From assembly GCA_910589275.1 (NCBI GenBank), contig CAJUTH010000012.1:1-64000 (forward strand): a stretch of DNA of 64,000 nt, read 5' to 3'. A program made the position numbers and the translations under genes. Below are positions 25,871-34,656 of the stretch, piece after piece. The stretch comes from an uncultured Dorea sp. GTDB lineage: Bacteria > Bacillota > Clostridia > Lachnospirales > Lachnospiraceae. Within the stretch, counting starts at the first letter, position 1. Every line of letters starts with the position of its first letter. The notes beneath the pieces were generated by a model that had not been told where the DNA came from, did not search any database, and worked only from the letters and a program-made list of their open reading frames with translations.

Positions 25871-27019
25871 CTATTCCTTATTCCGGTTCCGCAGGCTTAG
25901 GATTCCTTCCACAAGAATCTCCACATCATCCAAAATATAGTCAAAGGCTCCCGCCTTGTACAGATTCATCACGATCAGGCCCACAGGCACGGCAAAAATC
26001 ATCCCCAGCACACTTCCAAGCCTGTATCCCACATACAAGAGAAATAGAGTATACAATGGATTCAGCCCCATGCTGTCTCCTACCAGCTTAGGCTGGATCA
26101 GTTGTCTCACAAGCTGGCTCACGCCGTAAATCACCACCAGCGCCGCTACCATCCGATAATCCCCTACCAGAAATTTGTAGATCGCCCAAGGAATCAAAGC
26201 CGTCCCTGTTCCAAAGAAAGGCAGAAAATCTAAAAACGCAATTCCAAGCGCCAGCAAAATGGAAAAATGAACCCCGCTCAACAAAAAACCCACCAGCAGG
26301 ATCACAAAAACAACTGCCATAATCTTAAACTGCGCTTTAAAATATCCGCCCACCGCATATTTCAGATTATCCGCCACCATACCCATTCGGCTGGTAACCG
26401 GTTCAGGGACTACTCTCTTTATCCAAAGATTCAAACTTTCTTTCTCTGAGATAAAAAAGTATGCCGATACAAATGCCACAATCATTCCAACCAGAATCGA
26501 CGGAATCCGCTTTGCCATGTTTCCGGCAACTGCAATGGTCGGCTCTCCAATCTGACTAATCATCGTTCCAATCGTCTGATCTAGATTGCTGACCAGCGAA
26601 CGCCACCCATTCTGCACCTCTTTTGGCAGACGGGAAAAAATTTCCGAGCCTTTGCTTCCGATCTGGACGAACCCCATTTCCAACTCCTCATATATGGCCG
26701 GAAAGTTGTCGATCAGCGACAAAACCTCTTTCCATATCCTGCTGCCCAGCAGATAGATTCCTCCGATACAGACTGCCAGCACAAGAATAATCGTGATAGC
26801 CGAGCCAAGCTTTTTCATAATCCGCAGCCGCTTTTCCAGAAATATCACCAGCGGCCCCGCGATTACTGACAGAATCCACCCGATTACAAATGGCATAAAA
26901 TAAAAGATCGCTTTCAATCCAAAATATACAAATAAAATCGTTGCACTGAGGCTGAAAAGGAGACTTACCGCAACCTTCCAGTAAGGCCTGTTATCTCCAA
27001 GCTGTTCCTTAATCCCCAT
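25871..27019 (-). CDS. AI-2E/PerM-family membrane protein
   Basis: 382 residues, about eight membrane helices in the order typical of the family, with a soluble insert between helices three and four (SRLPKEVQNGW region) and the C-terminal block GDSMGLNPLYTLFLLYVGYRLGSV seen in PerM/YdiK-type proteins (positions about 300-325). Family members are proposed transporters or antiporters; the AI-2 link applies only to some. Start 27019 is preferred: it is preceded by AGAGGTG and avoids overlap with the GTPase gene. Follows ysxC by 17 bases, so probably co-transcribed. Confidence 0.88.
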   Translation of the reverse strand: MGIKEQLGDNRPYWKVAVSLLFSLSATILFVYFGLKAIFYFMPFVIGWILSVIAGPLVIFLEKRLRIMKKLGSAITIILVLAVCIGGIYLLGSRIWKEVLSLIDNFPAIYEELEMGFVQIGSKGSEIFSRLPKEVQNGWRSLVSNLDQTIGTMISQIGEPTIAVAGNMAKRIPSILVGMIVAFVSAYFFISEKESLNLWIKRVVPEPVTSRMGMVADNLKYAVGGYFKAQFKIMAVVFVILLVGFLLSGVHFSILLALGIAFLDFLPFFGTGTALIPWAIYKFLVGDYRMVAALVVIYGVSQLVRQLIQPKLVGDSMGLNPLYTLFLLYVGYRLGSVLGMIFAVPVGLIVMNLYKAGAFDYILDDVEILVEGILSLRNRNKE

Positions 27020-27036
27020 AATCCGCACCTCTATCC

Positions 27037-27642
27037 CTATGCTTCTAATTCTTCCTTTAATCCGCAAAGCTCTTCGGCAAGCTCCCATATTTCATCCCTG
27101 CCCTGCTTTGTCACCGCGGAAAACGGAATCAAAACAGCGTCCGGGCCAAGTCCAAGCCCCTGTCTTACCGCCTTGATATGCTTTGCTGTCTGGCTCCTTT
27201 TCAGCTTATCCAGCTTTGTAGCAATGATAATCGGCTGATACCCCTGAGAAAGAATCCAGTCATACATCTGCTTATCATTAACCGAAGGGTCATGGCGGAT
27301 ATCAATCAAAAGAAATACGGCCCTTAGCTGCTTTGAGCTGTGAAGGTAACGTTCGATCATCTTCCCCCATTTCTGCTTCTCTTTCTCCGAAACCTTTGCG
27401 TAGCCATATCCCGGAAGATCCACCAGATATAGTTCTTTATTAATATTATAGAAATTAATGGTCTGCGTCTTTCCCGGGGTGGCGGAAATTCTTGCAAAGG
27501 ACTTCCGGTTCGTCAAGCCGTTAATCAGTGAAGATTTTCCCACATTGGATTTTCCTGCAAATGCAATTTCCGGAAGCATATTCTCTGGAAGTTTACTGGT
27601 AATTCCACAGACGGTCTCCAGTTCCAAACTTCGAATAATCAT
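27037..27642 (-). CDS. ysxC: Ribosome biogenesis GTPase YsxC/EngB
   Basis: 201 residues, TrmE-Era-EngA-YihA-Septin class GTPase needed for 50S subunit assembly. G1 GKSNVGKSS (about 31-39), G2 Thr in ISATPGKTQ, G3 DLPGYG, G4 TKLD and G5 SAV are all present. The lon-ysxC order is conserved in many Firmicutes. An AAGGAG ribosome site precedes the ATG. Confidence 0.96.
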   Translation of the reverse strand: MIIRSLELETVCGITSKLPENMLPEIAFAGKSNVGKSSLINGLTNRKSFARISATPGKTQTINFYNINKELYLVDLPGYGYAKVSEKEKQKWGKMIERYLHSSKQLRAVFLLIDIRHDPSVNDKQMYDWILSQGYQPIIIATKLDKLKRSQTAKHIKAVRQGLGLGPDAVLIPFSAVTKQGRDEIWELAEELCGLKEELEA

Positions 27643-27661
27643 AGATCTCTACTCCTTTTCT

Positions 27662-27688
27662 GTTACTGTTCACTCCGTTCACAGTAAC
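27662..27688. terminator. Hairpin between lon and ysxC
   Basis: GTTACTGT and ACAGTAAC, 8 bp arms with an 11-base loop, in the 62-base gap. No T-run on the minus strand, so processing or stabilising hairpin rather than a full terminator. Confidence 0.35.
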
Positions 27689-27704
27689 CCTTTTCTTCCT
27701 CCGT

Positions 27705-30047
27705 TTATTCATGGAAAAATGCGGTTTTTAATACTTCTTCCATTCTAGCCGCCGGCAAGATCTCCATTCCTTTCGTAATCTCAGAAGACAGCTCTTCCAC
27801 ATCCCTTACGTTCTCCTCCGGAATCAAAACGGTCTTAATTCCAGCGCTCTTTGCCGCCAGAAGCTTCTCCTTCAATCCTCCGATCGGGAGTACGCGGCCT
27901 CTGAGCGTAATCTCCCCGGTCATCGCCACATCCGCCCTGACCTTATGCCCGGTTATCGCTGAGAGCATGGCTGTCGCCATGGTAATGCCGGCAGATGGAC
28001 CGTCCTTTGGTACTGCCCCCTCCGGAATATGGATATGAATATCATGCTTTGTGAAGAAATCCTCTTCGATTTCATACTCGTCTCCCACAGAACGGATATA
28101 GCTGACTCCTGTTCTTGCAGATTCCTTCATCACATCTCCAAGCTGTCCGGTCAGGATGATTTCTCCTTTGCCGGGCATGACATTTACCTCAATCTGCAGC
28201 GTATCGCCGCCTACGCTGGTCCATGCCAGTCCCCGCACAATACCAACTTCATCGGTCTGGTTTGCCTTCTGGTACAGATATTTCTCCCTGCCCAGATATT
28301 TATGCAGATTATTCTCTGTTACGCGGACCCTCTCTTTTCCGTCCTCCAAAATCTCCTTCGCCGTTTTTCGGCAGATATCTCCAATCTTGCGTTCTAACTG
28401 GCGGACTCCCGCCTCTTTCGTATAATTTCTTGCAATCTTCCACACAACGCCCTTGCTGATGCTAAGCTGCTCCGGCCGGATTCCATGCTTTTCAAGCTGC
28501 TTAGGAATCAGATGCTCTATGGCAATGTGCGCCTTTTCGTTCTCTGTATAGCTGCTGATCTCAATGACCTCCATACGGTCAAGCAGCGGCCTGGGAATCG
28601 TCTGCAGGGTATTCGCAGTTGTCACGAATAGCACCTCCGACAAATCCATGGGAACTTCCAGATAGTGATCCCTAAATTTTACGTTCTGTTCGCTGTCTAA
28701 CACCTCAAGAAGCGCAGAGAACGTATCTCCCTTGTAATCGTTGCTTACTTTATCAATCTCATCCAAAAGCATCAGGGGATTCTTTACCCCTGCGCTCCTT
28801 AAACCATTTGCAATCCTGCCGGGCATAGCGCCCACATAGGTCTTCCTGTGTCCTCTGATCTCCGCCTCGTCCCGGACTCCCCCCAGGGAAATACGCACAT
28901 AAGGCTTCTTTAGAGCCTTGGCAAGAGACTTTGCAATGGAGGTCTTGCCGGTTCCCGGCGGGCCCACAAGACACAAAATCGGACTGTCTCCCTTCTTCGT
29001 CAGCGCCCGGACCGCTAGAAATTCCAGCACCCTCTCCTTTACCTTTTCCAGTCCATAATGCTCCTTATCCAGAATCTCCTTGGCGTAACCAATATCCCTG
29101 CTGTCCTTAACCGCCTTATTCCACGGCATTTCCAGCATCGTCTCAATATAGGTCCGTATCACGCCGTTCTCTGCCGAGCTGTTCATAGAGCTCTTAAATC
29201 TTCCAATCTCTTTGTACAGCTTTTCCTTTACTTCCTTCGGCGCCTTCAGCTTATCCGTCAGCTCCCGAAATTCCTCCGCATCCGAAATCGTATCCTCTTC
29301 TCCAAGCTCCTCTCTGATCTGCTTCATCTGCTCTCTTAAAACATACTCTCTCTGATGCTTATCTACCCGTTCTTTTACCTTATTTTTGATCTCATCCTTG
29401 ATATCCATAACCTGAATCTCATTGACAATCTTAAATGCCAGCAGATCATACCGTTTCAGAAGATCCCGCTCCTCCAGGACTGCCTGCAGATCCTGATAGC
29501 CAAGGGGGATGTTCGCCGCAATGACGTCCACAAGCTTTTTGAGATTCCTATAATCATTAATCTGTTTCAGCATATCTTTTGGATATTTGGGATGTCTTCC
29601 GATATAATCGTTATAAATCTCTTTCAATCCCCGAAGCATTGCCTTAATTCCCGGACTATTCTCCCCGCTCCCAAGCACTTCTTCTGTCCGGTCAATATCC
29701 TCCAGCCGGAGTGTCTGTGCCATCAGATACGGATTCTCCGCCTCCAGCTCCTGTAAAGCGGCCCTGTATTCACCGGATACCAGCACACGGAGAATGTTTT
29801 TCGGAAGCTTGATTACCTGCTTGATGGACGCAACACATCCTATCTGGTACAAATCCTTTTTTTCCGGATTATCAATATCCCCTTCCCGCTGGGCGGTCAA
29901 AAATATCTTCTGTCCTTCCTCCTCCATCGCTGCCGCCACCGCGCGGATAGAACGGTCTCTGCTCACGTCAAAATGAACCACCATTTCCGGCAGGATAACC
30001 ATTTCTCTTAGCGCCGCCATCGGCATGCTGATTGGTTCACTCATCAT
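27705..30047 (-). CDS. lon: ATP-dependent protease Lon (LonA)
   Basis: 780 residues, hexameric cytoplasmic AAA+ protease. N-terminal substrate domain (10-200), coiled coil (210-260), AAA+ module with Walker A VGPPGTGKTS and Walker B LMLLDEID, and C-terminal Ser/Lys protease domain with catalytic Ser in PKDGPSAG and Lys in GGLKEKLLAAK. Length is normal for bacterial LonA. Start MMSEPIS is preceded by AGGAGAGG. It lies downstream of clpX with a partial terminator between. Confidence 0.97.
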   Translation of the reverse strand: MMSEPISMPMAALREMVILPEMVVHFDVSRDRSIRAVAAAMEEEGQKIFLTAQREGDIDNPEKKDLYQIGCVASIKQVIKLPKNILRVLVSGEYRAALQELEAENPYLMAQTLRLEDIDRTEEVLGSGENSPGIKAMLRGLKEIYNDYIGRHPKYPKDMLKQINDYRNLKKLVDVIAANIPLGYQDLQAVLEERDLLKRYDLLAFKIVNEIQVMDIKDEIKNKVKERVDKHQREYVLREQMKQIREELGEEDTISDAEEFRELTDKLKAPKEVKEKLYKEIGRFKSSMNSSAENGVIRTYIETMLEMPWNKAVKDSRDIGYAKEILDKEHYGLEKVKERVLEFLAVRALTKKGDSPILCLVGPPGTGKTSIAKSLAKALKKPYVRISLGGVRDEAEIRGHRKTYVGAMPGRIANGLRSAGVKNPLMLLDEIDKVSNDYKGDTFSALLEVLDSEQNVKFRDHYLEVPMDLSEVLFVTTANTLQTIPRPLLDRMEVIEISSYTENEKAHIAIEHLIPKQLEKHGIRPEQLSISKGVVWKIARNYTKEAGVRQLERKIGDICRKTAKEILEDGKERVRVTENNLHKYLGREKYLYQKANQTDEVGIVRGLAWTSVGGDTLQIEVNVMPGKGEIILTGQLGDVMKESARTGVSYIRSVGDEYEIEEDFFTKHDIHIHIPEGAVPKDGPSAGITMATAMLSAITGHKVRADVAMTGEITLRGRVLPIGGLKEKLLAAKSAGIKTVLIPEENVRDVEELSSEITKGMEILPAARMEEVLKTAFFHE

Positions 30048-30091
30048 TTATCCTCTCCTGTCTTATACGCAAATATATCTATTAGATAAGT

Positions 30092-30117
30092 AAAGGGCGG
30101 AGTACTGCTCCGCCTTT
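30092..30117. terminator. Terminator-like hairpin between clpX and lon
   Basis: GGCGGAG (30096-30102) and CTCCGCC (30108-30114), flanked by AAAG and TTTT, which extend the stem. On the minus strand only CCTTT follows, so termination may be partial. Confidence 0.55.
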
Positions 30118-30119
30118 TC

Positions 30120-31373
30120 TTATGCACTCTCTGTTTTCAAATCATGCCTGCCGTAGACGGGGCCGCTCGCCCCTTCTACCGTCTTCTTTGTAATCCGGCA
30201 TGTCTTAAGGGAATCATCCGACGGCGCATGATACATCGTATCCATCATGGTATTCTCCATAATTGCACGTAATCCTCTGGCCCCCGTTCTCCTCTTAAGA
30301 GACGTCTCGGCAATAGCATCCAATGCCTCCGAATCAAATAAAAGCTCTACCCCGTCCAGTTCCAGCATCTTCTGATACTGCTTCACAATCGCATTCTTCG
30401 GCTCTGTCAAAATCCGAACCAGCGCTTTCTTATCCAGCATCTCAAGGGACACCGTCACGGGAACACGGCCCACCAGCTCCGGAATCAGGCCAAACTTTAC
30501 CAAATCCTGAGGAAGCGCCTGCTTTAACAAACGATCCACATTATCCTCATGCTTCTGTGCAATCTCCTGATTAAATCCAATAGACTTCTTATCAATACGG
30601 GTCTCAATAATCTTATCCAGTCCCTCGAACGCACCTCCGCAGATAAATAAGATATTTGTCGTATCGATCTGAATCAGCTCCTGATGCGGATGCTTCCTTC
30701 CGCCCTGAGGCGGTACGCTTGCAATGGTTCCTTCCAAGATCTTTAACAACGCCTGCTGTACTCCCTCTCCGGAAACATCTCTTGTAATCGAAGGATTCTC
30801 AGACTTTCTCGTAATCTTATCTATCTCGTCAATATAAATAATGCCATACTCTGCCCGCTCAATATCTCCGTCCGCGGCCTGAATGATCTTGAGCAGAATG
30901 TTCTCCACATCCTCTCCTACATAACCCGCTTCCGTCAGTGCAGTTGCATCCGCGATCGCGAAAGGAACGTTCAGAATTCTGGCAAGCGACTGTGCCAGAA
31001 GCGTTTTGCCGCACCCGGTAGGACCAAGCATCAAAATATTACTCTTATTCAGTTCCACGCCCAAATCCTTCTGGGCCTTAATCCTCTTATAGTGATTGTA
31101 CACCGCCACAGACAGAACCTTCTTCGCCTGCTCCTGGCCAATCACATATTCATCCAGAAAAGCCTTAATCTCCTCCGGTTTAAACAGAGTAATCCCGTCA
31201 AACGGACTTCCGCTTTCCTCATACTCAAGTTCCTCTTCCAATATCTCTGTGCAGACCTCGATACATTCATCACAGATAAATGCTCCTTCCGGTCCCGCGA
31301 TTAGTTTGCGAACCTGTGCCTGAGATTTGTTGCAGAAGGAACATCTGACATACTCTTCATTTCTCCCTGCCAT
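30120..31373 (-). CDS. clpX: ClpX, ATPase subunit of ClpXP
   Basis: 417 residues, AAA+ unfoldase that feeds substrates to ClpP. N-terminal four-cysteine zinc-binding domain (CSFCNK and CDECIEVC), Walker A GPTGCGKT, Walker [10 protein letters not shown], the ClpP-binding loop IGF (KKSIGFNQ) and sensor-2 RRTGARGLR. Directly follows clpP, an order found across Firmicutes and Proteobacteria. Confidence 0.97.
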   Translation of the reverse strand: MAGRNEEYVRCSFCNKSQAQVRKLIAGPEGAFICDECIEVCTEILEEELEYEESGSPFDGITLFKPEEIKAFLDEYVIGQEQAKKVLSVAVYNHYKRIKAQKDLGVELNKSNILMLGPTGCGKTLLAQSLARILNVPFAIADATALTEAGYVGEDVENILLKIIQAADGDIERAEYGIIYIDEIDKITRKSENPSITRDVSGEGVQQALLKILEGTIASVPPQGGRKHPHQELIQIDTTNILFICGGAFEGLDKIIETRIDKKSIGFNQEIAQKHEDNVDRLLKQALPQDLVKFGLIPELVGRVPVTVSLEMLDKKALVRILTEPKNAIVKQYQKMLELDGVELLFDSEALDAIAETSLKRRTGARGLRAIMENTMMDTMYHAPSDDSLKTCRITKKTVEGASGPVYGRHDLKTESA

Positions 31374-31409
31374 TACTTTCTCCTCTCAAAGAATGAAATT
31401 AACTCACAC

Positions 31410-31436
31410 GGCGCAGCCCGCCATGCGTGCTGCGCC
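31410..31436. terminator. Hairpin between clpP and clpX
   Basis: GGCGCAG and CTGCGCC arms, 13-base loop, in the 78-base gap. No T-run, so likely an mRNA processing or stability element. Confidence 0.4.
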
Positions 31437-31451
31437 TTATGCACGAAGTGC

Positions 31452-32036
31452 TTATCTGCGGTTTGTAATTACCTCATCAATCAAGCCGTATTCCTTCGCC
31501 TCTTCTGCAGTCATAAAATTATCCCGCTCTGTATCGATACGGATTACATCCAATGGCTGCCCTGTATTTTCAGAAAGAATCTGATTCAGTCTGGTACGCG
31601 TCCGCAGAATATGTTCCGCGGCAATCTGAATCTCCGTCGCCTGCCCTCTGGCTCCGCCGGAAGGCTGATGAATCATAATCTCTGAATTCGGCATCGCAAA
31701 ACGCTTGCCTTTCTTTCCGCCTGACAGAAGGAAAGAACCCATGCTTGCAGCCATGCCCATACAGTAAGTCGCCACATCGCACTTAATGTACTGCATCGTA
31801 TCATAAATCGCCAGACCCGCTGTCACAGAACCACCCGGACTGTTGATATACAGATGGATATCCTTCTCCGGATCTTCTGCCTCTAAAAACAGAAGCTGTG
31901 CTACAATAATGTTTGCCGCCACATCTGTGACCTCTTCCCCCAGAAAAATAATCCTGTCCTTTAACAGTCTGGAATAAATGTCATAAGAACGCTCTCCGCG
32001 GCTTGTCTGCTCAATGACGTAAGGTACTAAACTCAT
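31452..32036 (-). CDS. clpP: ClpP, proteolytic subunit
   Basis: 194 residues, serine protease forming the tetradecameric ClpP barrel. Catalytic Ser is in GMAASMGSF (about 98), His in IMIHQPSGG (about 123) and Asp in [17 protein letters not shown]. Self-compartmentalised protease of ClpXP. Spaced 16 bases after the trigger factor gene. Confidence 0.97.
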   Translation of the reverse strand: MSLVPYVIEQTSRGERSYDIYSRLLKDRIIFLGEEVTDVAANIIVAQLLFLEAEDPEKDIHLYINSPGGSVTAGLAIYDTMQYIKCDVATYCMGMAASMGSFLLSGGKKGKRFAMPNSEIMIHQPSGGARGQATEIQIAAEHILRTRTRLNQILSENTGQPLDVIRIDTERDNFMTAEEAKEYGLIDEVITNRR

Positions 32037-32052
32037 GTAAATGCCTCCTGCT

Positions 32053-33339
32053 CTATTTTTCTACTGCATGATCCGCTATCAGAGTGATAGCCTCCTGAAC
32101 AGCAATATCAGTCTTCATCTGCTTTAACTCTTCCTCGCCCATAAGGTCTTTCAGCTTATCGGCTTCCATGCGGTAATTCTCCGCCATCTTTGCAATCTCT
32201 TCCTCAAGCTTCTCCTCAGAGGTCTCAATATTCTCCGCCTTAACAACCGCCTCCAGAACTAAACGAGTCTCAATGCGCTTTTGCGCCTGCGGACGCATCT
32301 CTTCCTCCATCTTCTCTTTCGTCATACCTGTAATCTGGCTGTACTGCTCAAGGCTGAGTCCCTGATACTGAAGATTCTGTGCAAACTCATTCACCATCAT
32401 GCGGACCTGCTCGTCAATCATCGCATCCGGAATCTCCATAGACGCATTGGCAACGGCCTTCTCAACTGCCTGATCTTCCTTCTGCTCTCTGGCATCCTTT
32501 TCCTTCTGTTCTTTAATCTTAACCTCTAAATCCGCTTTGTATTCATCCAATGTATCGAAGTCTGAAACCTCAGATGCAAATTCATCATCAATCTCCGGAA
32601 TCTCTTTGGTCTTAATCTCATGAACCACACATTTGAATACGGCGTCTCTGCCCTTCAATTCTTCTGCATGGTAATCCTCCGGGAACGTAACCTTAACTTC
32701 CACTTCCTTCTCTGGCTCCGCCCCTATAAGCTGCTCTTCAAATCCTGGAATAAAGGAACCTGAACCAATCGTCAGCGGATAGTTCTCACTTTTACCGCCT
32801 TCAAATGCCTCTCCGTCAACATAGCCGTCAAAATCAAGGATCACATCATCGCCGTCCTGAACCCCTCGGTCTTCTACAGTAACTGTCCTTGCATTCTTCT
32901 CAGCCTCTTCTGCCACCTTCGCATCTACTTCCTCCGGCGTAACTTCCACAGAAACTGCATCTACTTCCATGCCCTTATACTCTCCCAGAGTAACCTCCGG
33001 CTTTAAAGCAACTTCTGCGGTAAAGATAAATACTTCTCCCTTCCCGATCTGCTCAATGTCAATAACCGGGCGCGACACAATCTCCAGCTCAGAGTTCTTA
33101 AGTTCTTCCTCATATGCCTTTGGAATCACTTCGTTTGCCGCATCATCATAAAAAATCTCCGGCCCGTACATCTTCTCTACCATCTGACGCGGAACCTTGC
33201 CCTTCCGGAATCCGGGAATACTGATATTCTTCTTCTGCTTGTTGTAAGCGTTCTGCATCGCTTTTTCAAAATCACCGGCTGGAACCTCAATCGTAAGTTT
33301 CGCCATGTTTTTCTCTAACTTTTCTACCTGTAAACTCAT
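32053..33339 (-). CDS. tig: Trigger factor
   Basis: 428 residues, ribosome-associated chaperone with prolyl isomerase. N-terminal ribosome-binding domain with signature GFRKGKVPR (about 44-52), FKBP-type isomerase domain (around 150-245, [21 protein letters not shown] segment start), and the acidic helical C-terminal substrate arms. First of the tig-clpP-clpX-lon set linking folding and degradation. Confidence 0.96.
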   Translation of the reverse strand: MSLQVEKLEKNMAKLTIEVPAGDFEKAMQNAYNKQKKNISIPGFRKGKVPRQMVEKMYGPEIFYDDAANEVIPKAYEEELKNSELEIVSRPVIDIEQIGKGEVFIFTAEVALKPEVTLGEYKGMEVDAVSVEVTPEEVDAKVAEEAEKNARTVTVEDRGVQDGDDVILDFDGYVDGEAFEGGKSENYPLTIGSGSFIPGFEEQLIGAEPEKEVEVKVTFPEDYHAEELKGRDAVFKCVVHEIKTKEIPEIDDEFASEVSDFDTLDEYKADLEVKIKEQKEKDAREQKEDQAVEKAVANASMEIPDAMIDEQVRMMVNEFAQNLQYQGLSLEQYSQITGMTKEKMEEEMRPQAQKRIETRLVLEAVVKAENIETSEEKLEEEIAKMAENYRMEADKLKDLMGEEELKQMKTDIAVQEAITLIADHAVEK

Positions 33340-33501
33340 TGCTATTTCCTCCTATTATTATCCTGTTCTCCAAAATGCAGAAGAACAGATAGTCTACCTA
33401 TATACATGCAAATAGGGCTGCCGCCGGCAGACCGCATACATTACACTCGTTTTACAAGTATAACACAAACCTTTTCGCTTGGCTAGACTAACTTTTATCT
33501 T

Positions 33502-34050
33502 TTAGCCGTAAAGAATCGATTCTCCGATTTCCTCCGCCTTTGCCCTGCCTGCCAGCACGTCTACCAGCTTTAGAGCAAAATCAATGGCCGTCCCCATTCC
33601 GCGGCTGGTAATAATATTCCCGTCCACAACTACCGGAACCTTTGTAATCACTGCGCCGGAAAGCTTATCTTCCACTGACGGATAGCATGCCGCCCTCTTC
33701 CCCTTTAAAAGACCCAGTCCTCCAAGAATGCTTGGCGCCGCGCAGATTGCAGCCACATATCTGCCATTCTCCGCAAAGTCCCTGACCACGCGTTTTACGC
33801 CTCCATGCTCATTCAGATTCGTCGTTCCCGGCATGCCGCCCGGAAGCACCACCATATCAAATTCTGTAAAATCTACTTCCTGAAATAAATCTTCCGTCTG
33901 TACATTAATTCCATGGGCGCCACGCACCATATAATCTTCCGTAATAGACACGGTGTCCACATAGACGCTTGCCCTTCTGAGTATATCCACAACTGTAAGA
34001 CCTTCAATCTCTTCAAATCCATCCGCCAAAAGAACTGCTACCCTTTTCAT
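33502..34050 (-). CDS. DJ-1/PfpI family protein
   Basis: 182 residues, class I glutamine amidotransferase-like fold. The nucleophile elbow reads AAICAAPSIL (Cys about 102), with the family acid Glu near residue 15 (GFEEIEG) and VVLPGGMPG. Members include DJ-1, YajL and ThiJ-like proteins proposed as deglycases or chaperones. Single gene, divergent from the CYTH gene. Confidence 0.92.
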   Translation of the reverse strand: MKRVAVLLADGFEEIEGLTVVDILRRASVYVDTVSITEDYMVRGAHGINVQTEDLFQEVDFTEFDMVVLPGGMPGTTNLNEHGGVKRVVRDFAENGRYVAAICAAPSILGGLGLLKGKRAACYPSVEDKLSGAVITKVPVVVDGNIITSRGMGTAIDFALKLVDVLAGRAKAEEIGESILYG

Positions 34051-34132
34051 CGCTGCCCTCCAATAAAATAATTATAAATATTCACTCCATTTTTAATTTT
34101 AGCAAACTACTATTAAAAATGCAATTGTTAGT

Positions 34133-34170
34133 GTATACTTATTGAACTACTAATGTTCAATAAGGTATAC
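34133..34170. promoter_or_regulatory. Long interrupted palindrome upstream of CYTH gene
   Basis: Left arm GTATACTTATTGAAC (34133-34147) and right arm GTTCAATAAGGTATAC (34155-34170) pair over 15 bp with one bulged base. A promoter overlaps it: TTGAAC (34142-34147), 18 bases, TATACT (34166-34171). Start codon 25 bases downstream. Reads as an operator on its own promoter. Confidence 0.5.
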
Positions 34171-34194
34171 TTATATCAATAAGGAGAATTTATT

Positions 34195-34656
34195 ATGGAA
34201 ATTGAACGCAAATATCTGATCGGCAGAGTGCCGGAAAATCTGAATATCACAAAAACCAGAGAGATTGAACAGGGTTATCTGTGCACGGAACCGGTAGTCC
34301 GCATCCGCAGGGATAATGATAAATTTGAACTGACCTACAAATCCAAGGGATTGATGGTAAGAGAGGAATATAACCTGCCGCTGACAAAAGAAGCCTACGA
34401 GCATCTCCGGACTAAAATCGACGGACGCTTAATCCAAAAGACCCGGCATGAGATTCCCCTAGGGGATTCCCTTACGGTCGAACTGGATATTTTCCATGGA
34501 GAACTGAAACCGTTGATTCTGGCAGAAGTCGAATTTCCTGATGAAGAGAAAGCGGATGCCTTCACTCCCCCTGAATGGTTCGGTGAAGACGTCACCTTCT
34601 CTTCTGAATATCACAACAGCTCTTTAAGCAGGAGAGACTTTATTCAATCCCCTTAA
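34195..34656 (+). CDS. CYTH-domain protein (triphosphate tunnel enzyme family)
   Basis: 153 residues. The signature ExExK appears as EIERK at residues 2-6, followed by the alternating basic and acidic strands of the tunnel (VRIRRDNDKFELTYKSK; VELDIFHGE; AEVEF). Bacterial members hydrolyse inorganic tripolyphosphate or nucleoside triphosphates. Single gene; its last 17 bases overlap the convergent permease gene. AAGGAG ribosome site nine bases before the ATG. Confidence 0.9.
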   Translation: MEIERKYLIGRVPENLNITKTREIEQGYLCTEPVVRIRRDNDKFELTYKSKGLMVREEYNLPLTKEAYEHLRTKIDGRLIQKTRHEIPLGDSLTVELDIFHGELKPLILAEVEFPDEEKADAFTPPEWFGEDVTFSSEYHNSSLSRRDFIQSP

